NCBI GenBank assembly: GCA_963457665.1
Contig: OY735227.1
Span: forward strand, 44,292,959-44,356,958
Direction of reading: 5' to 3'
Source of the DNA: Thysanoteuthis rhombus
Taxonomy: Eukaryota > Mollusca > Cephalopoda > Oegopsida > Thysanoteuthidae
DNA length: 64,000 nucleotides
The notes under the pieces: model-generated
What the model saw: the letters and a program-made list of their open reading frames with translations, nothing else
What the model was told of the DNA's origin: nothing
Database searches by the model: none
Made by a program: the position numbers and the translations under genes
Shown here: positions 11,636 to 23,255 of the stretch, piece by piece
Numbering within the stretch: position 1 is the stretch's first letter
How the letters are laid out: each line of letters starts with the position of its first letter

Positions 11636-11882
11636 ACTTGAGGTTTCCATTTCAATTTTGGGCCTGACGATCAGAAAATTCGATAGGAGTTAGTCCACTG
11701 TCCACAGTCCCATACCTCAGTATTGGTTTTTGGTTTCCTGGACCGTGTCGTAGGGTGGTATCTTGTGCTCAGCAGAGACGCATTGAGAACAATTTTAAAA
11801 GTTTCTGGCATGATTTGGTCATGGATTGAACCCACGAACTTTCGAACCAGCATTCTACCCTTGAGCCACTGTGATTGGTAAA
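11636..11882 (-). mobile_element. SINE-S2 (tRNA-derived), copy 1
   Basis: On the minus strand a tRNA-like head has an A-box-like GTGGCTCAAGGGTAG (11,869-11,855) and an exact-type B box GGGTTCAATCC (11,833-11,823) at tRNA-like spacing. The body continues with CATGATTTGGTC and CAGAGACGCATTGAGAACA in plus-strand reading, which recurs at 40.4 kb. Confidence 0.7.
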
Positions 11883-13200
11883 GGATAAAGTAACATCATT
11901 GAAACGTGTCTTGTTAATTATTTTTTCTCTTCACATAATTGTTCTCACTATCCAAAACCCGTAGAAAGGATCAAAAGTAATTAATTTGTAAAGCATAAAA
12001 TCTATATGCCAGAGTTATCAATTGTATGTCATCTGCCATTCTCCGTCTAACTTTTTCATTTTCTATTCAACCAGCTCCTTCCTTCATTCTTTCTATAAAG
12101 TTGTTTGATGTAGTCTATGATTATGCAACGGTCAAATGGTCAGAACGATGTGAACTTTACGTTTCCATTTCAAGTAGCAGATTTATGAGACTCATTAAAC
12201 TCAATTGACAAGATTGAAGCAATTTAAAACAATACCCACGTGAAACTGAACGAGAGACGAACCGTTTTAAATGCTTACGATATCAATCGAATTCAATCAA
12301 AGTTAAAGTCGATTTGACGGTATACTCTTAACCTTGCGTTTTGATTTTTATGGAGAGGTAGCGTTGTGAAGTGATCGTCCGTGCTCAGGCGAATCAGTCA
12401 GGGAAGGTGTGAGAAAATTCTGAGACAGGACAAGTGTTGAATAATTTGAGAATACAGTTTGATAAATTTTATTATGGTTCAATATATCTGAAAATATGCT
12501 TGGATACATTCGTGTATAGTTCGATCTACTCGAAAATATATGTCGATTTTGGTGAATAAGGTTCAATGTATTTGAAATCAGTTGCATATTATTAGTATCG
12601 AAAAGCTTACGCTTACACGAAGACAAACCCTTGAATTATGTAAGCATTTATTTGGCTGAGTCAATATTTGCAACCAATTAATACAGAAGTCATGGGACGG
12701 GAAACAGCGACCCTGTCGTTAAATTTACCATTGGAAGTCTTGCGTTGCGTTGAACACCAGATGTAAGTGGTGAAAACAAATTTTCGATCGATATCATAAT
12801 ATAGGCATGCCCCAAATGAATTATGAGACTGAAGTGTATGTAAGATGTTGAAGTTTACAGGAGTTGAGATTGAATATTAAGAATGCTGACAGCGTTTTTC
12901 AAAATTTTCAATTCGCGAAATCCTTTGATGAGACATTTTTTATGAGACTCCACTTATTGCTATAAAAGCTATAGGCACTAAGACTATACTGCAGTCTTTA
13001 GTTATAATCTAACAATAACTGAACAAAGACACAAATAAAGATTGAAGAAGATATCGAAAATTGCAACGTATTTATAATTCATAATGTCTTACAATGTTTT
13101 ACGGTGTGAAGTACTTTTTAAAAATGAATTACTGAAACGTAAGAAAAACGATATTTTTCTTCAGAAATTAGTGAATAGCATCGAGCCATTTTACAATAAG
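11883..13200. other. Unassigned 1.3 kb
   Basis: AT-rich, with several short ORFs lacking motifs. No recurrent repeat was recognised. Confidence 0.35.
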
Positions 13201-13212
13201 CACCAAAAGGTG

Positions 13213-13228
13213 TACACACACACACAGG

Positions 13229-13287
<59 letters not shown>
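13213..13287. repeat. (CA)n/(TA)n compound microsatellite
   Basis: CA units followed by about 19 TA units. Confidence 0.95.
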
Positions 13288-13290
<3 letters not shown>

Positions 13291-13589
13291 AAAAACTTTG
13301 AAATGAGATTTTCAGATATTTCTGTTACTCCCAATAATCATTACACAACTTTTAGAGGAGTCCCGACCAGTACTTAGAGAAGCCCCGGTTTAAAGAAAAA
13401 TGGCCAATTTAAAATGAAATATTCATTCACCTGAAAGATACTTGTTGAGCTCATTTATTTTTCTGTTTGTTTCAGGTAATACACTGCAAGTATCCCCTAC
13501 TTTTCGGTAGTTCGATCTACGCCCATTTTTTTGGTTTTATGAAAAATGGCAAAAAGCGAAAATAGTACTCGGCAATCTTTTTAGAAGGG

Positions 13590-13810
13590 CGTTACAGAGA
13601 CAGCGCGTACAATCTTCCCATCTCCCTCTCTTTGATACCTCCTACCAACCCAAATCCGTCCATAAAACCTACCACACTATCATCACGCATTTTTGGAGCC
13701 TGGGAATACTCAAAAGTGCGTCTTTGCTTTGCATCATTTCGGTTTAGTAGGAGAAATCTCGCATTGAATTCCTCTAGCTTGCATAACTTGTGCCATTTCT
13801 CAGTTTGACG
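13590..13810. repeat. Low-copy repeat shared with 40.5 kb
   Basis: The stretch with TACCAACCC, CTATCATCACGCATT and TTTGCTTTGCATCATTTC resembles 40,505-40,695 (CAACTCCCAACC, CTATCATCACTATC, CGCTTTGCACCATTTC) in the same order. The relationship is loose and the family is unknown. Confidence 0.35.
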
Positions 13811-14230
13811 AGAATTTCTCGCCCACTGGCGTTGAACTAGAGAGTGTCTTATGAATTTTTGATGACACCTTATATGAGTTTATAAGTGTGAATAGACACA
13901 GCATTGGTTCACAAACATGAACTAACAAACAATATAATCATTAAGACAGAAACTGAAATCAGTTCACACGTTATTTGTCATTTGGAGATTTTGTTGTGCC
14001 AAGGTTGGAGAAAAATATTGTTGTACACAGTATTTGGGTGAATACAGTCATTTCTTTATTGATTGTTTCTTCGAGGTAATGCAATGTGTATTCCGTTTGA
14101 GTAATTCGAGCTGGAGGTGAAACCATCAGAGTGTCAAATGTTTCAGCCATTCGGTGTTCCGTAACAGCTTTCAGTTCCGCACGATATCGCCCACTTTAAA
14201 AAGTGCTGAATTTTTCTTGAACATTTTTTT
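13811..14230. other. Unassigned spacer
   Basis: Nothing recognised. Confidence 0.35.
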
Positions 14231-14560
14231 TTAAAGTTGGGGTTAAATAGAAGCTCAGCTCGCCTGCCTCAAATGAGTGGGTTCGATTCCCTGTATGCAT
14301 GAAGAGCGTAGAAAACTCTTCATTAGGAAAAATTTCCCTGTTCACTCAGCAGCTAACTGAATACACTCTAATCAGTGGGATTAGGGTGAAGGTATCCGTT
14401 TGGTGACTTGCATTCTGCCAAAGTGATCATGAAAACTTGTTGCAATAAAGTCCTGGTCTCGACCAGACTTTACATTTGCAAGGATCACTCAGCTGACACA
14501 TGTAACAGAAACCAGGACTTGACCGGACTCCTTACTTAAGAGACGAATTCTCTAACTTTT
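14231..14560 (+). mobile_element. SINE-S3 (tRNA-derived)
   Basis: A tRNA-like head carries AAGCTCAGCTCGCCTGCC (A-box-like, 14,251-14,268) and the perfect B box GGTTCGATTCC (14,280-14,290). The following body has an internal inverted motif, CCTGGTCTCGACCAG, then CCAGGACTTGACCGG. Only one copy lies in the window, so the 3' end is approximate. Confidence 0.6.
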
Positions 14561-14716
14561 CCTTACAACTTTTTTTATAACAACGTTCTACTGTACGTCT
14601 ATTCCGACAATTCAAATAAGCAGCGTGTAGCTTCTGTCGAGACTTGAACTCGTATCTCGTATCTTGGGAGCTCTTCTTAACCGAGGGGTCATCCATACAA
14701 AACTTAGAATCTCTCT

Positions 14717-14720
<4 letters not shown>

Positions 14721-14792
<72 letters not shown>

Positions 14793-14793
14793 T
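14721..14793. repeat. (CA)n/(TA)n compound microsatellite
   Basis: About 25 CA units followed by about 11 TA units. Confidence 0.95.
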
Positions 14794-14799
14794 GGTAGT

Positions 14800-17130
14800 T
14801 GATACCGTATCGGGGGCGTTTATTGACCACCTTAGCATAAACTCAATTCGTGACAATAAGTGAATTTCAAAAGTCCCACCAAACCCATGATTTCATAGAT
14901 TAGAATATGAACATGAGGTGTAAACACTTTCGGGATGATAGTACTGATTCCAGTATCTTTTGAAAAGTGATTTAAAAAATTTGGGTAAAAGAAGAAATAT
15001 AGATACAGTATATGGCTTGTAGTTCGAGACAATAAATTCAATTTTCTGAAGTTACTCTTTGTAATGCTTCCACCCTTACCTCTAAAGAGGGTGAGAATAG
15101 CTACTGTTTAACGATCTTCGTTGAAAGAATCTAAGTAAGCGATCACTATTAATCGTTGTGAACACAGAGATCCGATTATTCCCGCTAAATAAGATTCCTC
15201 GACTGGAATCTTGAATAAATTAATCCGATTTAAAATTTTCGAGTTCGTCAACCCCCAAAACTTTAGGTGACCTGTATTAGGAGTAGGCCGAATTTAGCTT
15301 CTAGCAGGGTACTAAAAGAGCGTTGCTATAAAAACTTTTCCTTAGCCGAAATGGTGTAAAGAGAAAAGCAATCACCATCAATTTATATAACAAATTATTT
15401 TGATCGTTCACAGACACACAAAATGGTTATGATGGTATGTTAGGTTGAGTTGTCAAGGTTGGGATGATGGGAGACACAGGAGACGAAATGTTACATAGAA
15501 ATATCCTATCGGATTATGAGAGAAAGTTGTATGTCATGTGTTGCTTTACACATTCGTGTTACAGTATGTTATTGAAGAAAAACTGGGATTAAATGGCTAG
15601 AGTTAAACAGAAATCGCTAACATTTTTGTTGAAAATAGAAGTCAACACATCTAAAACTTAGCAATGTGCAGATGTCTTCTATCGCGCTAAGAGACGCAAC
15701 TGATGTAGTAAAATATAATTTCATTCATGCAACCGACGTAGTGAAACTGAATTCCGTTCATGTTCAGATGGTAAATTCAAAGAATAATACAAGTATAGAA
15801 AAAAGTAAAAAAAACTAAATGACTAATAGTCTGTATCTATTTTAGCCAGATGACATCTTGCAAATCACACATACAATAATTTCCAGAAATCGGCTTTAGG
15901 AGCGAAGCATGTCACGACGCAATTTACGTTACCTCTATGTACAAGCCAGTTGATATCTAATGCACGTTTAAAATTAAATTATTTTTACACCCGAACTTGT
16001 TGGAGATTTAGTGCAATGGTATCCTGGATTTTATGCACATTTTGACCCATCATTTCCAACTGATCGCATGCACTATTACCTATAAGTAATATTTTATTAA
16101 ACATAACGCGCTATTTATTTAGGCAAGAAATAAATAGATGATTTGACCAGTCATTTTAAATGGGTGCATCATTTTTTTTATAATTGATGGAATGATAATG
16201 AAATATATTTAAATTATAATCGCTATTTTTGACGTCACAGGTGAACTAGTGTATATCAAAGAAAAGTTTCATGCAAAGCAGCTAAGAAGAAATAAATGTC
16301 AAACTGATATCAAATAAGGGAATCATTCAGTAAAATCCACTCTTTATTTTAAAAACAGCTGAAAATAAAAATAAAAAAAATAGAAGAAAGGAAAGGTTTT
16401 AGCTTCGTGGACAGGAAAAGGTCAAAACATTATCTTCAGCTTCAGATGGTGTTGTTATCAATTCAGAAGGAAAAAAGGTTTGCAACTGTTGATGTAAAAA
16501 TCCCCACCTAAGCAGATTCAACGTTTGGCCTTTCAAGCGTCGGGAATCTATTTTTAATAAAAGATGGTTTTTAATGTTTTACTACAAATAGGCAAACCAA
16601 GGTCGTAGTAAAATACCAGAAGCAACGAGAAGCAACCAGAAGCTAAGCGAAGTTATCATTCATTACAAGTGAAAATTCATTTATTCAATGAATAACTGTA
16701 ACCCCAACTTTAATCACCACAAAGTCCTGTATATATTTTTTTTTTGGAAAATTACATCTCTTTGCTTTCCGTTGCTTCTCGAATTATACAAGCAACAGGC
16801 AAATTACTTCAATTAAAGAAAAGAACTGTAAAACAATCTTTCCACTTTTATTTCAGCGCACTTCCACTAAGCCGTACAGTTCTCGTAGCAAGAGTTGCTG
16901 GTGCGTTTAACCAGGCTTATTGAGGCAGAAGGAACACCATTTTGAGTCTCACGGAGGGATTATTCTTTAGCCCCCCTCCCCACTGTTTACTCATTGCTGT
17001 AGATTGACGGTCTGAGATAAGTTGCGATAAAAAGCAACTAAAAACTAGGAAGCACCCAGAGAGCGCATCCAATGCTATCATCAAAGGGTGGGGGGTAATT
17101 ACACACGGATCCACTCTGAAATTTAATCAG
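14800..17130. other. Unassigned 2.3 kb
   Basis: Largest stretch without an assignment. It is AT-rich, its ORFs are at most about 70 codons, and none shows a known motif. A TGACGTCA palindrome occurs at about 16,228-16,237 but without context. Confidence 0.35.
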
Positions 17131-17134
17131 TTCT

Positions 17135-17560
17135 TTTATAGTAAATTGTCCACCCTTCCACAAAGTATCAAAGAAATTTATTTGAGATATTATGTAGACA
17201 AACCTGAAATTATGGCGATATTATGTTGTTTGGACGTGTGACTACGACGTAGGGGAGATTATTGTCCATGAATCCACTCCCAAATTCGATAACTTCTTAC
17301 GTAGCCTGATGTCCATCCCTATACAGAGTCTCATAGAAATTCATCGAGGAATTTAAGAGATATCGTTTGGACAGTCAGGAGCGTATGCATACAGGTAATT
17401 GAAAAAAAAAACAACACAAAAAAACAACAAACAAACAACCCCCCCCCGGAAAATATCTTTAAATCAGAAATATTATACCACCAAGCCAACTCTTCCAGAA
17501 AATGTCATTGAAATTCATTCAGTACTTTTGGAGATGTGTGGACAAACAAAGTACAGACGA
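17135..17560. repeat. Degenerate tandem units of ~150 bp
   Basis: Three successive units carry TTCCAnAAA/GTCATnGAAATTCAT/GAGATAT...GG or TGTAGACA-type blocks (about 17,155, 17,320 and 17,495). Units of this type resemble a widespread animal repeat whose units end in GGACAnACAAAC. Similarity is weak. Confidence 0.4.
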
Positions 17561-17777
17561 ACTAATGAATGATCGAACGAACGGCGAATGAATGAATAAA
17601 AAGAACAACAGACAAACACACACGATCAAAAATATAATCTTTTCAATTACGTTGACAAAGGCCAAAAAATTAGGATGAAAGAAAATACTAGCCAAAGACT
17701 GATGATAATGTTTGGCAATGTTTCATCTAATAAGAAAAAATAAAGATGATATTACTGAAATTTTAAAACTTATTTAA

Positions 17778-18237
17778 TTAGTCACTCAATAGGAACAGTC
17801 ATGTGACCAACACCTCTTGACAGCATATTGTGTTGGTGATTATCAAAACAAATTGGAAAAAGAGGTGATCGAAATGAAGTTACTTTTCTCGCCTTTTGTT
17901 AAGATCACTAAAAAAAAGTCTGAATTCTCAAAACCAAACTTGAAGACTATTCAGCAAACACTTAGGGAACAATTAGGCATAAAATTACATTTCAAATTGA
18001 ACCCCCTATCAAAAATCTATTTGAGAATGATTTTGAATCGAAAGACGTTGTTCTTCCAGGCATAATAAAGAGTAAAATTTGAAAAATTCAACCCTTTATC
18101 TCCATTGTTGTGACCTGTATGCGTGATGAATACATAGCCAGCCAGACAGCCAGCCAGACAGCCAGCCAGACGAACTTGAAAACTGAAAGAAACCTATTTT
18201 GACAGTTTTGTCGACAGTTTCGGTTGACGGTTCCTAA
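17778..18237 (+). mobile_element. MITE-A copy 4
   Basis: Starts TTAGTCACTCAATAGGAAC, has GTCATGTGACCAAC, TGATCGAAATGAAGTTAC, TCCATTGTTGTGACC, a triplicated CAGCCAGACAG and ends GGTTGACGGTTCCTAA. A well-preserved copy of about 460 bp. Confidence 0.85.
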
Positions 18238-18374
18238 TGACAAAAGAGAAAGATATAAACTGGGAAAAAGAGAAGATAGAAAGAAGTAGAATTGAGTCAG
18301 TTGTAGAGGAACAGCTAAAATCCGTATCGAAGCAAACTGAAAGTTAAAAAAAACTCAGCGGCACAGAGCGGAAG

Positions 18375-18464
18375 CCCTTCATTTGGCAAGCTTTCTCTTG
18401 CAATCATTGCAGAAAGGTCCGTCTCTTCCACATAGGCCACACTAGCCACCCAAGGGCCTGCTAG
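18375..18464 (+). pseudogene. LINE-D C-terminal C2HC zinc-finger relic
   Basis: In one frame the sequence reads CNHCRKVRLFHIGHTSHPRAC directly followed by a stop (first Cys codon 18,399; stop 18,462). This is C-x2-C-x12-H-x3-C. A single C2HC finger just before the stop codon is common in the C-terminus of some non-LTR retrotransposon proteins. No RT domain is visible upstream, so assignment to a LINE is inference. Confidence 0.5.
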
Positions 18465-18865
18465 AAACGTCGAAAACCCTCCTTAATCTTCGTTCGTGAA
18501 ACCAAATCCACGAAAGAAATGATGACAAATGGGCCTGTAAGATCATTGGACGCCATTTGCATTTTCAGTGAAGAGAGAATGATGGAAAAAAATGAGGATG
18601 CAACTGTCGTAGAGAGAGAATGAAAGAACATTTCAGTTATTCTATGCTGGAATGAATGACGAGGAAAAGTACCGAATAATCTCTTCTGTTAACTAGTGTT
18701 GGGCATTTGTAGAAATTTTTATTAGTAATAATGATTCACAACATTCGCACTTGTTTTCAGAATTCCGGATTTATGGTTTTCATTTCACTCAATTTTTAAT
18801 ATTCTGGGCAAAAATGTTTATTTGGTGAGAGAAAAGATATAAAAATGAGGAAAACACAATTTGTT

Positions 18866-18869
<4 letters not shown>

Positions 18870-18941
<72 letters not shown>

Positions 18942-18955
18942 AAGAGAGAAGGGGT
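18870..18955. repeat. (TA)n/(GA)n compound microsatellite
   Basis: TA units at 18,870-18,907 followed by GA units to about 18,952. Confidence 0.95.
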
Positions 18956-19061
18956 TGGGAGGCTAAACAAATTTTGATTCAGGAAGAAAGGGAGGACGGC
19001 AAAGATAAGAGAAAGACTGAATAACGTAAAAAATAAAGTAAAAAAGGTAGATTGAAAAGGT

Positions 19062-19308
19062 AGAAGAAGAAGAAGAAGAAGAAGAAGAAGAAGAAGAAGA
19101 AGAAGAAGAAGAAGAAGAAGAAGAAGAAGAAGAAGAAGAAGAAGAAGAAGAAGAAGAAGAAGAAGAAGAAGAAGAAGAAGAAGAAGAAGAAGAAGAAGAA
19201 GAAGAAGAAGAAGAAGAAGAAGAAGAAGAAGAAGAAGAAGAAGAAGAAGAAGAAGAAGAAGAAGAAGAAGAAGAAGAAGAAGAAGAAGAAGAAGAAGAAG
19301 AAGAAGAA
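19062..19308. repeat. (GAA)n/(TTC)n tract, about 82 units
   Basis: An almost perfect 247 bp purine triplet array. The 176-codon poly-Leu ORF on the minus strand is its translation and not a gene. Long GAA/TTC arrays are known to form triplex structures and to slow transcription and replication in other systems. Confidence 0.98.
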
Positions 19309-19529
19309 AATTTACGGAAACCAAAGAGTCAAACTTTTGCATCAACACCGAGAGAATAAACGAATTGAAGACCTTTCACTTCACATCAACGGGCATCCTA
19401 ATCTGTAAACACGAATCTCAGTGAATAGACGAAGACAATGTGAATATAAGCGGTTTAAGATATGTTGAAAAACAAAAGTGTAATATCTAGTGAGAACATG
19501 ATAAAGATATCATTTATGAAGAAAACAGA

Positions 19530-19597
19530 AAACAAGACCGCCTGCTGCAGTGTCAAAACTCTACTCAAACTTCTAAAGATGATTACTACAAATTTTG

Positions 19598-19663
<66 letters not shown>

Positions 19664-19930
19664 AATAAACTCACATTTTTGTATAGATGTATTTCTTTAT
19701 CAGTATGAAACAAGCCCTTGTATATCCACATGATAAATTCTCACCCATATCTAAGACTTGTCAATTTAGCTCGGTCTGTAAGATATCCTCCTGACAATCA
19801 CTGGGTCGTAAGTTCAAATCACGGTAAGGGAATATGCACTCTATATATAGATTTACACCATTAATTTTAGTGAGGATTGTTGCTGTTTTTCATGTTACTG
19901 TAGGAGAATGAAGTCAAGCCAAGTTATGGA
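19530..19930 (+). mobile_element. SINE-S1 copy interrupted by (TA)n
   Basis: The leader CTGCAGTGTCAAAACTC and AAAGATGATTAC leads into a 60 bp TA run (19,600-19,661). The tRNA-like core follows: TTTAGCTCGGTCTGTAAGA (A box) and GGTCGTAAGTTCAAATCACG (B box). The tail has GTGAGGATTGTTGCTG. Best-preserved promoter core of the family. Confidence 0.8.
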
Positions 19931-20039
19931 GTTTATTAAAAGTCCTACACGAAATGATTAGATAACGGGATAAATAAAAGCAGATACAGAAGAATCGAAG
20001 GGTTAATAACAGTTTGAAACAAAAGAAACCAGAAGTTTT

Positions 20040-21380
20040 AAAACGTCATTACTTGGCTCAAACACAACTTCATTAGACAAAGTAAGCTCTATTAGAATCG
20101 ACACAATATTGCCAACGACCCGGCCGTGAATTTATTCGATCACAACACAAATTGAAGGTTTTGACAATCTGCCGAAAGGTAATTTTTGAAGTGGTCCGCA
20201 TTGAAGTACAACTACTGGTAAGTACATGCATCTAAGGCTCAGAGAAAGTGGTAACCGGTAGGAGACAGGTCCGATGAATAAGAAGGCTGAGTCAGGATCT
20301 CGATGTTTAACTTGGTGATTTGTTAAGTATAAGGTCTTACATTATGCAGTCGCTGGATAGGCCATTTCATGCTCACCAATGCTGGCAAAAATGTTTGCAA
20401 CTACTGATGCATTACTTCCAAATCACACCAATAAGATTCTGACATAATGGTCTGACCAGGTTGCAAAAAGCTGTAATGGATTTCAGTGGTTTCAATTGAG
20501 TGGTCCGTGGGCGCCTGGGAGTCTGACTAATAATACTTTGGAGTCTGCAGCAAGGTTCCCTCTAAACCTAATATCGCAAAACTTGTGACTGAGAAACATC
20601 ATCATCCATTGCACGGCTATTGAAAAACAATAATTGTACACAGATATGTGCCACATATTAACAAACGAATGCCATCCACTTGGGATAAATATGATTTTTA
20701 GAGGTCAAAAATTGTCTATTATTGTTGGTCATTGAGAACTAAGCACTAAATGCTAAAAATAAGGGTCTACCAGAATATTTACATTTATTGAGGGGGTCCT
20801 CGAGGTTTCAAAGTTTTGAAATCACTTGATTACTACATTCCAGAACCACTGAAAGGTCATAAGGGTCTTTTTGGAATTAAGATATTTTCTGAGAAGGATA
20901 AAGGGGGAGCAACTTCGATTATCATACAGAAGCCACTTTTCATCAACAGTAAGCACTCGATGAAAAAAGTCATTTTGGAAATGAACGAAAGAGACCCAAA
21001 CAGTGCGAGCTCAAGTCAAATTATTGGGTAACCACTTCTATGTTGTCTCCACATTGCTAATTTTGTGCCAGATATCTTCCGATTGTTGTATGAGGCACCC
21101 GTAGCTTTGCACACAATGCCCGAGTGTTCATTCCTTGATGCCATCAATTATTCATAGTTGAGTGACAATTTGCTACCACGACCATCTTTGAGTTCCAGAT
21201 CACTAGAAGCGAAAATTGGAACTAACGATGCACAGTCCGGTCTGAAACTAACACCAGACCCCCGAGTCCTTTTAATGTTGCAGATGGCTTTCGTAAGGGC
21301 AACAGTTGAGTTTGAATTCTCAGAGGATAATGTAACGAAAATCATGTTTGTTCATCTTTGCTTTGATATTCTATAAAAAC
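20040..21380 (-). pseudogene. Near full-length decayed mariner transposase (m8)
   Basis: Read on the minus strand, all regions of a mariner protein appear in order across frameshifts. SDLELKDGRGSKLSLNYE is the N-terminal linker region (about 21,200). TTIGRYL is helix-turn-helix-like. TVDEKWLLYDN (about 20,940) contains the first catalytic Asp. LQPGQTIMSE follows. LHNVRPYT stands where HDNARPHT is expected, so the second Asp codon is lost. SYSSDLSPTGYHF has the third Asp changed to Gly. RWQYCVDSNRAYF is the C-terminus. The 1.34 kb span fits a full mariner. It is catalytically dead. Confidence 0.8.
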
Positions 21381-21419
21381 AAAAGAAATTCCATACATAG
21401 GATCCTGTTTACAAGAACG

Positions 21420-21730
21420 AAATATCTAAAAAAGATTATCTAAAGGATCATCAGCCCACAATTTGGGCATTGTTGGTCCAAAATGACCATAGAAACCCCC
21501 AAAGGTACTTTTTCGGAAGAAAAAAAAAACATCGATTTTAAATGATGTCTACTGGTGCACCCATGAAAAAAATTAGATTGTACGATAAAAAAATGTGACC
21601 TTGGGCGTCCGAATACCCATAGAGATACACAGACGAGCAAAGAGCGAAGAAGCTTTAGCCTACTTAGGGAATTGGCTATTTGTGAGGCTATGGTGATTCG
21701 ATGAAGAAATTTGGACAGCACCAAAAGAGG
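21420..21730 (+). repeat. Interspersed repeat R1, copy 3
   Basis: Shares ATTATCTAAAGG, GGCATTGTTGGTCCAAAATG, ACCCCCAAAGG, AAAATGTGACCTTGGGCG and the distal GAGGCTATGGTGATTCGA block with the copy at 4.3-4.6 kb. Confidence 0.6.
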
Positions 21731-21732
21731 AA

Positions 21733-21907
21733 ATCATCATCATCATCAGTCTTTTAATGTCCGTCGTTGGACATAGACCTTCCCCAGGATTTACTACACT
21801 TCCCTATCATGGGCGTCGCGGAGCCAGTACTTCCTGAACTTGTCTAGCTCATCTCTCCATCTAACATTTTGCCAGCCTCGGTTGCGCATGTGGTCTCGGG
21901 GGATCGC
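21733..21907 (-). mobile_element. LINE-A 3' end
   Basis: Starts with a short (ATC)n run, the reverse of the (TGA)n tail. It continues AGTCTTTTAATGTCCGTCG, TTGGACATAGACCTTCCCC and TCATGGGCGTCGC. It is 5'-truncated about 175 bp from the tail and sits directly at the end of repeat R1. Confidence 0.85.
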
Positions 21908-21982
21908 TTTAAATGATAAATACTTCTATGAGTGAAAGGGAATGAATGAGTAAAGACGAATGAACGATTCCAACTTAACATT

Positions 21983-21984
<2 letters not shown>

Positions 21985-22015
<31 letters not shown>

Positions 22016-22021
22016 AAGAAA
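21985..22021. repeat. (GAA)n short tract
   Basis: About 12 GAA units immediately upstream of a SINE-S1 copy, similar in setting to the long tract at 19.1 kb. Confidence 0.9.
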
Positions 22022-22029
22022 TTAAGAAT

Positions 22030-22405
22030 GTACAAGCCTGGCTACTGCAGGGTCAAACTCAACTCTAACTTCTATTCCGACTGAAGATGATTAATGCAAC
22101 TTTTGTATGGTATATATGAGAAAGAGAAACATATAAATATACATTTTATTTTGTATGAATGCTTTTATTCATTAGAACGAAATAAGCCTGAGTGTATCTG
22201 TAATGATAAATGATAAATTTTCGTTAATATCTATGATTAGTCAATTTAGACAAGTCAGTAAGACAGCCTTCTGGCAATCAGTTGGTCGTTAATTACGGTA
22301 GATGAATGTGGATTTTACAAATCGGTTTTCACACCTCGTTTTCTTTAGGATTGTTCTTGTTTTCCTTGTTTTTGTAACAGTAATGAAACAAAGTCATCTT
22401 CTGAC
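22030..22405 (+). mobile_element. SINE-S1 copy
   Basis: A complete-looking copy: CTGGCTACTGCAGGGTCAAA, GACTGAAGATGATTAATGC, AACGAAATAAGCC, core GTCAATTTAGACAAGTCAG and GTTGGTCGTTAATTACGG, then GGATTGTTCTTG and a CAGTAATGAAACAAAG end. Length is about 375 bp. Confidence 0.8.
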
Positions 22406-22590
22406 TTTGCACTGGTGTTTGAGAATATTCACAATGTAGAAGGGCGAATGGAGAGTAAGATAAAAATCAGAATGAGACGAGAGAGTATAGAAACTATGAC
22501 AGATGAACAGTGTTACACGAAGGAACCTTATCATTCTATTCATCTCACTTTGTGGGTATCTATAATTATATTTCCTCTTGTATCTATTTT

Positions 22591-23009
22591 AAGAAACCGT
22601 CAACCAAAACTGTCTCCAAAACTGTCTACATAGGTTTCTTCAGTTTTTATGATGGTCTAGGTGACAATTTATGTACTGGCCGCATCAAAGGAGCAAGAAG
22701 GCTGAAAATTTAAACATTTTCTCATCATGTCTAGAAAAACCTTTTTCTTGTTTTCTGAAACGGGAGGGTTCAATTTGAAATGTAAGCTTATGTTGAATTG
22801 ATCACTCAATTGGTGCCCGGCAGCATTCAAACTTGCTTTTTGAAAATCAGGACTTTTTTTAGTGATCACTGGCCAAACAAAAAGCAAGAGAAATAACTTA
22901 TTCATTGATCACTTCTTTTTCCAAATTTTTAATTGATCACTCTCAACACAGCACACCGCCAAAAGACGTTGGTCAGGTGGAGGTTTCTATTGAGTGAATA
23001 ACCAGACCT
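22591..23009 (-). mobile_element. MITE-A copy 5
   Basis: Opens AAGAAACCGTCAACCAAAAC and closes GTTTCTATTGAGTGAATAAC plus CAGACC. The central TGATCACTTCTTTTTCC and AATTGATCACT blocks are intact. About 420 bp, one of the cleanest copies. Confidence 0.9.
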
Positions 23010-23230
23010 ATTTCTATTTCAGTTTGTTCGTATTTATCATTTTATTGTATTATGTTGAAGTGCGAATTACGAGTATTATTAATTTTTTTCTAGTTGTGCG
23101 GTCAGCATAAGATTTCCGTTATTTTGTTTACCAATACTGAAATAGAACAGCCCAAGACACTAATGTACATCTATGAATAGATGATAATGTACAATCGAAT
23201 TTATGTATATTAATGCTTTGAATATGTAAG

Positions 23231-23255
23231 TCTCTCTCTCTCTCTCTCTCTCTCT
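23231..23255. repeat. (TC)n microsatellite
   Basis: Uninterrupted TC run. Confidence 0.9.

Noticed and set aside
18818-19348. 176-codon poly-leucine ORF on the minus strand
   Set aside because: It is the translation of the GAA/TTC array plus TA and GA microsatellites, not a gene.
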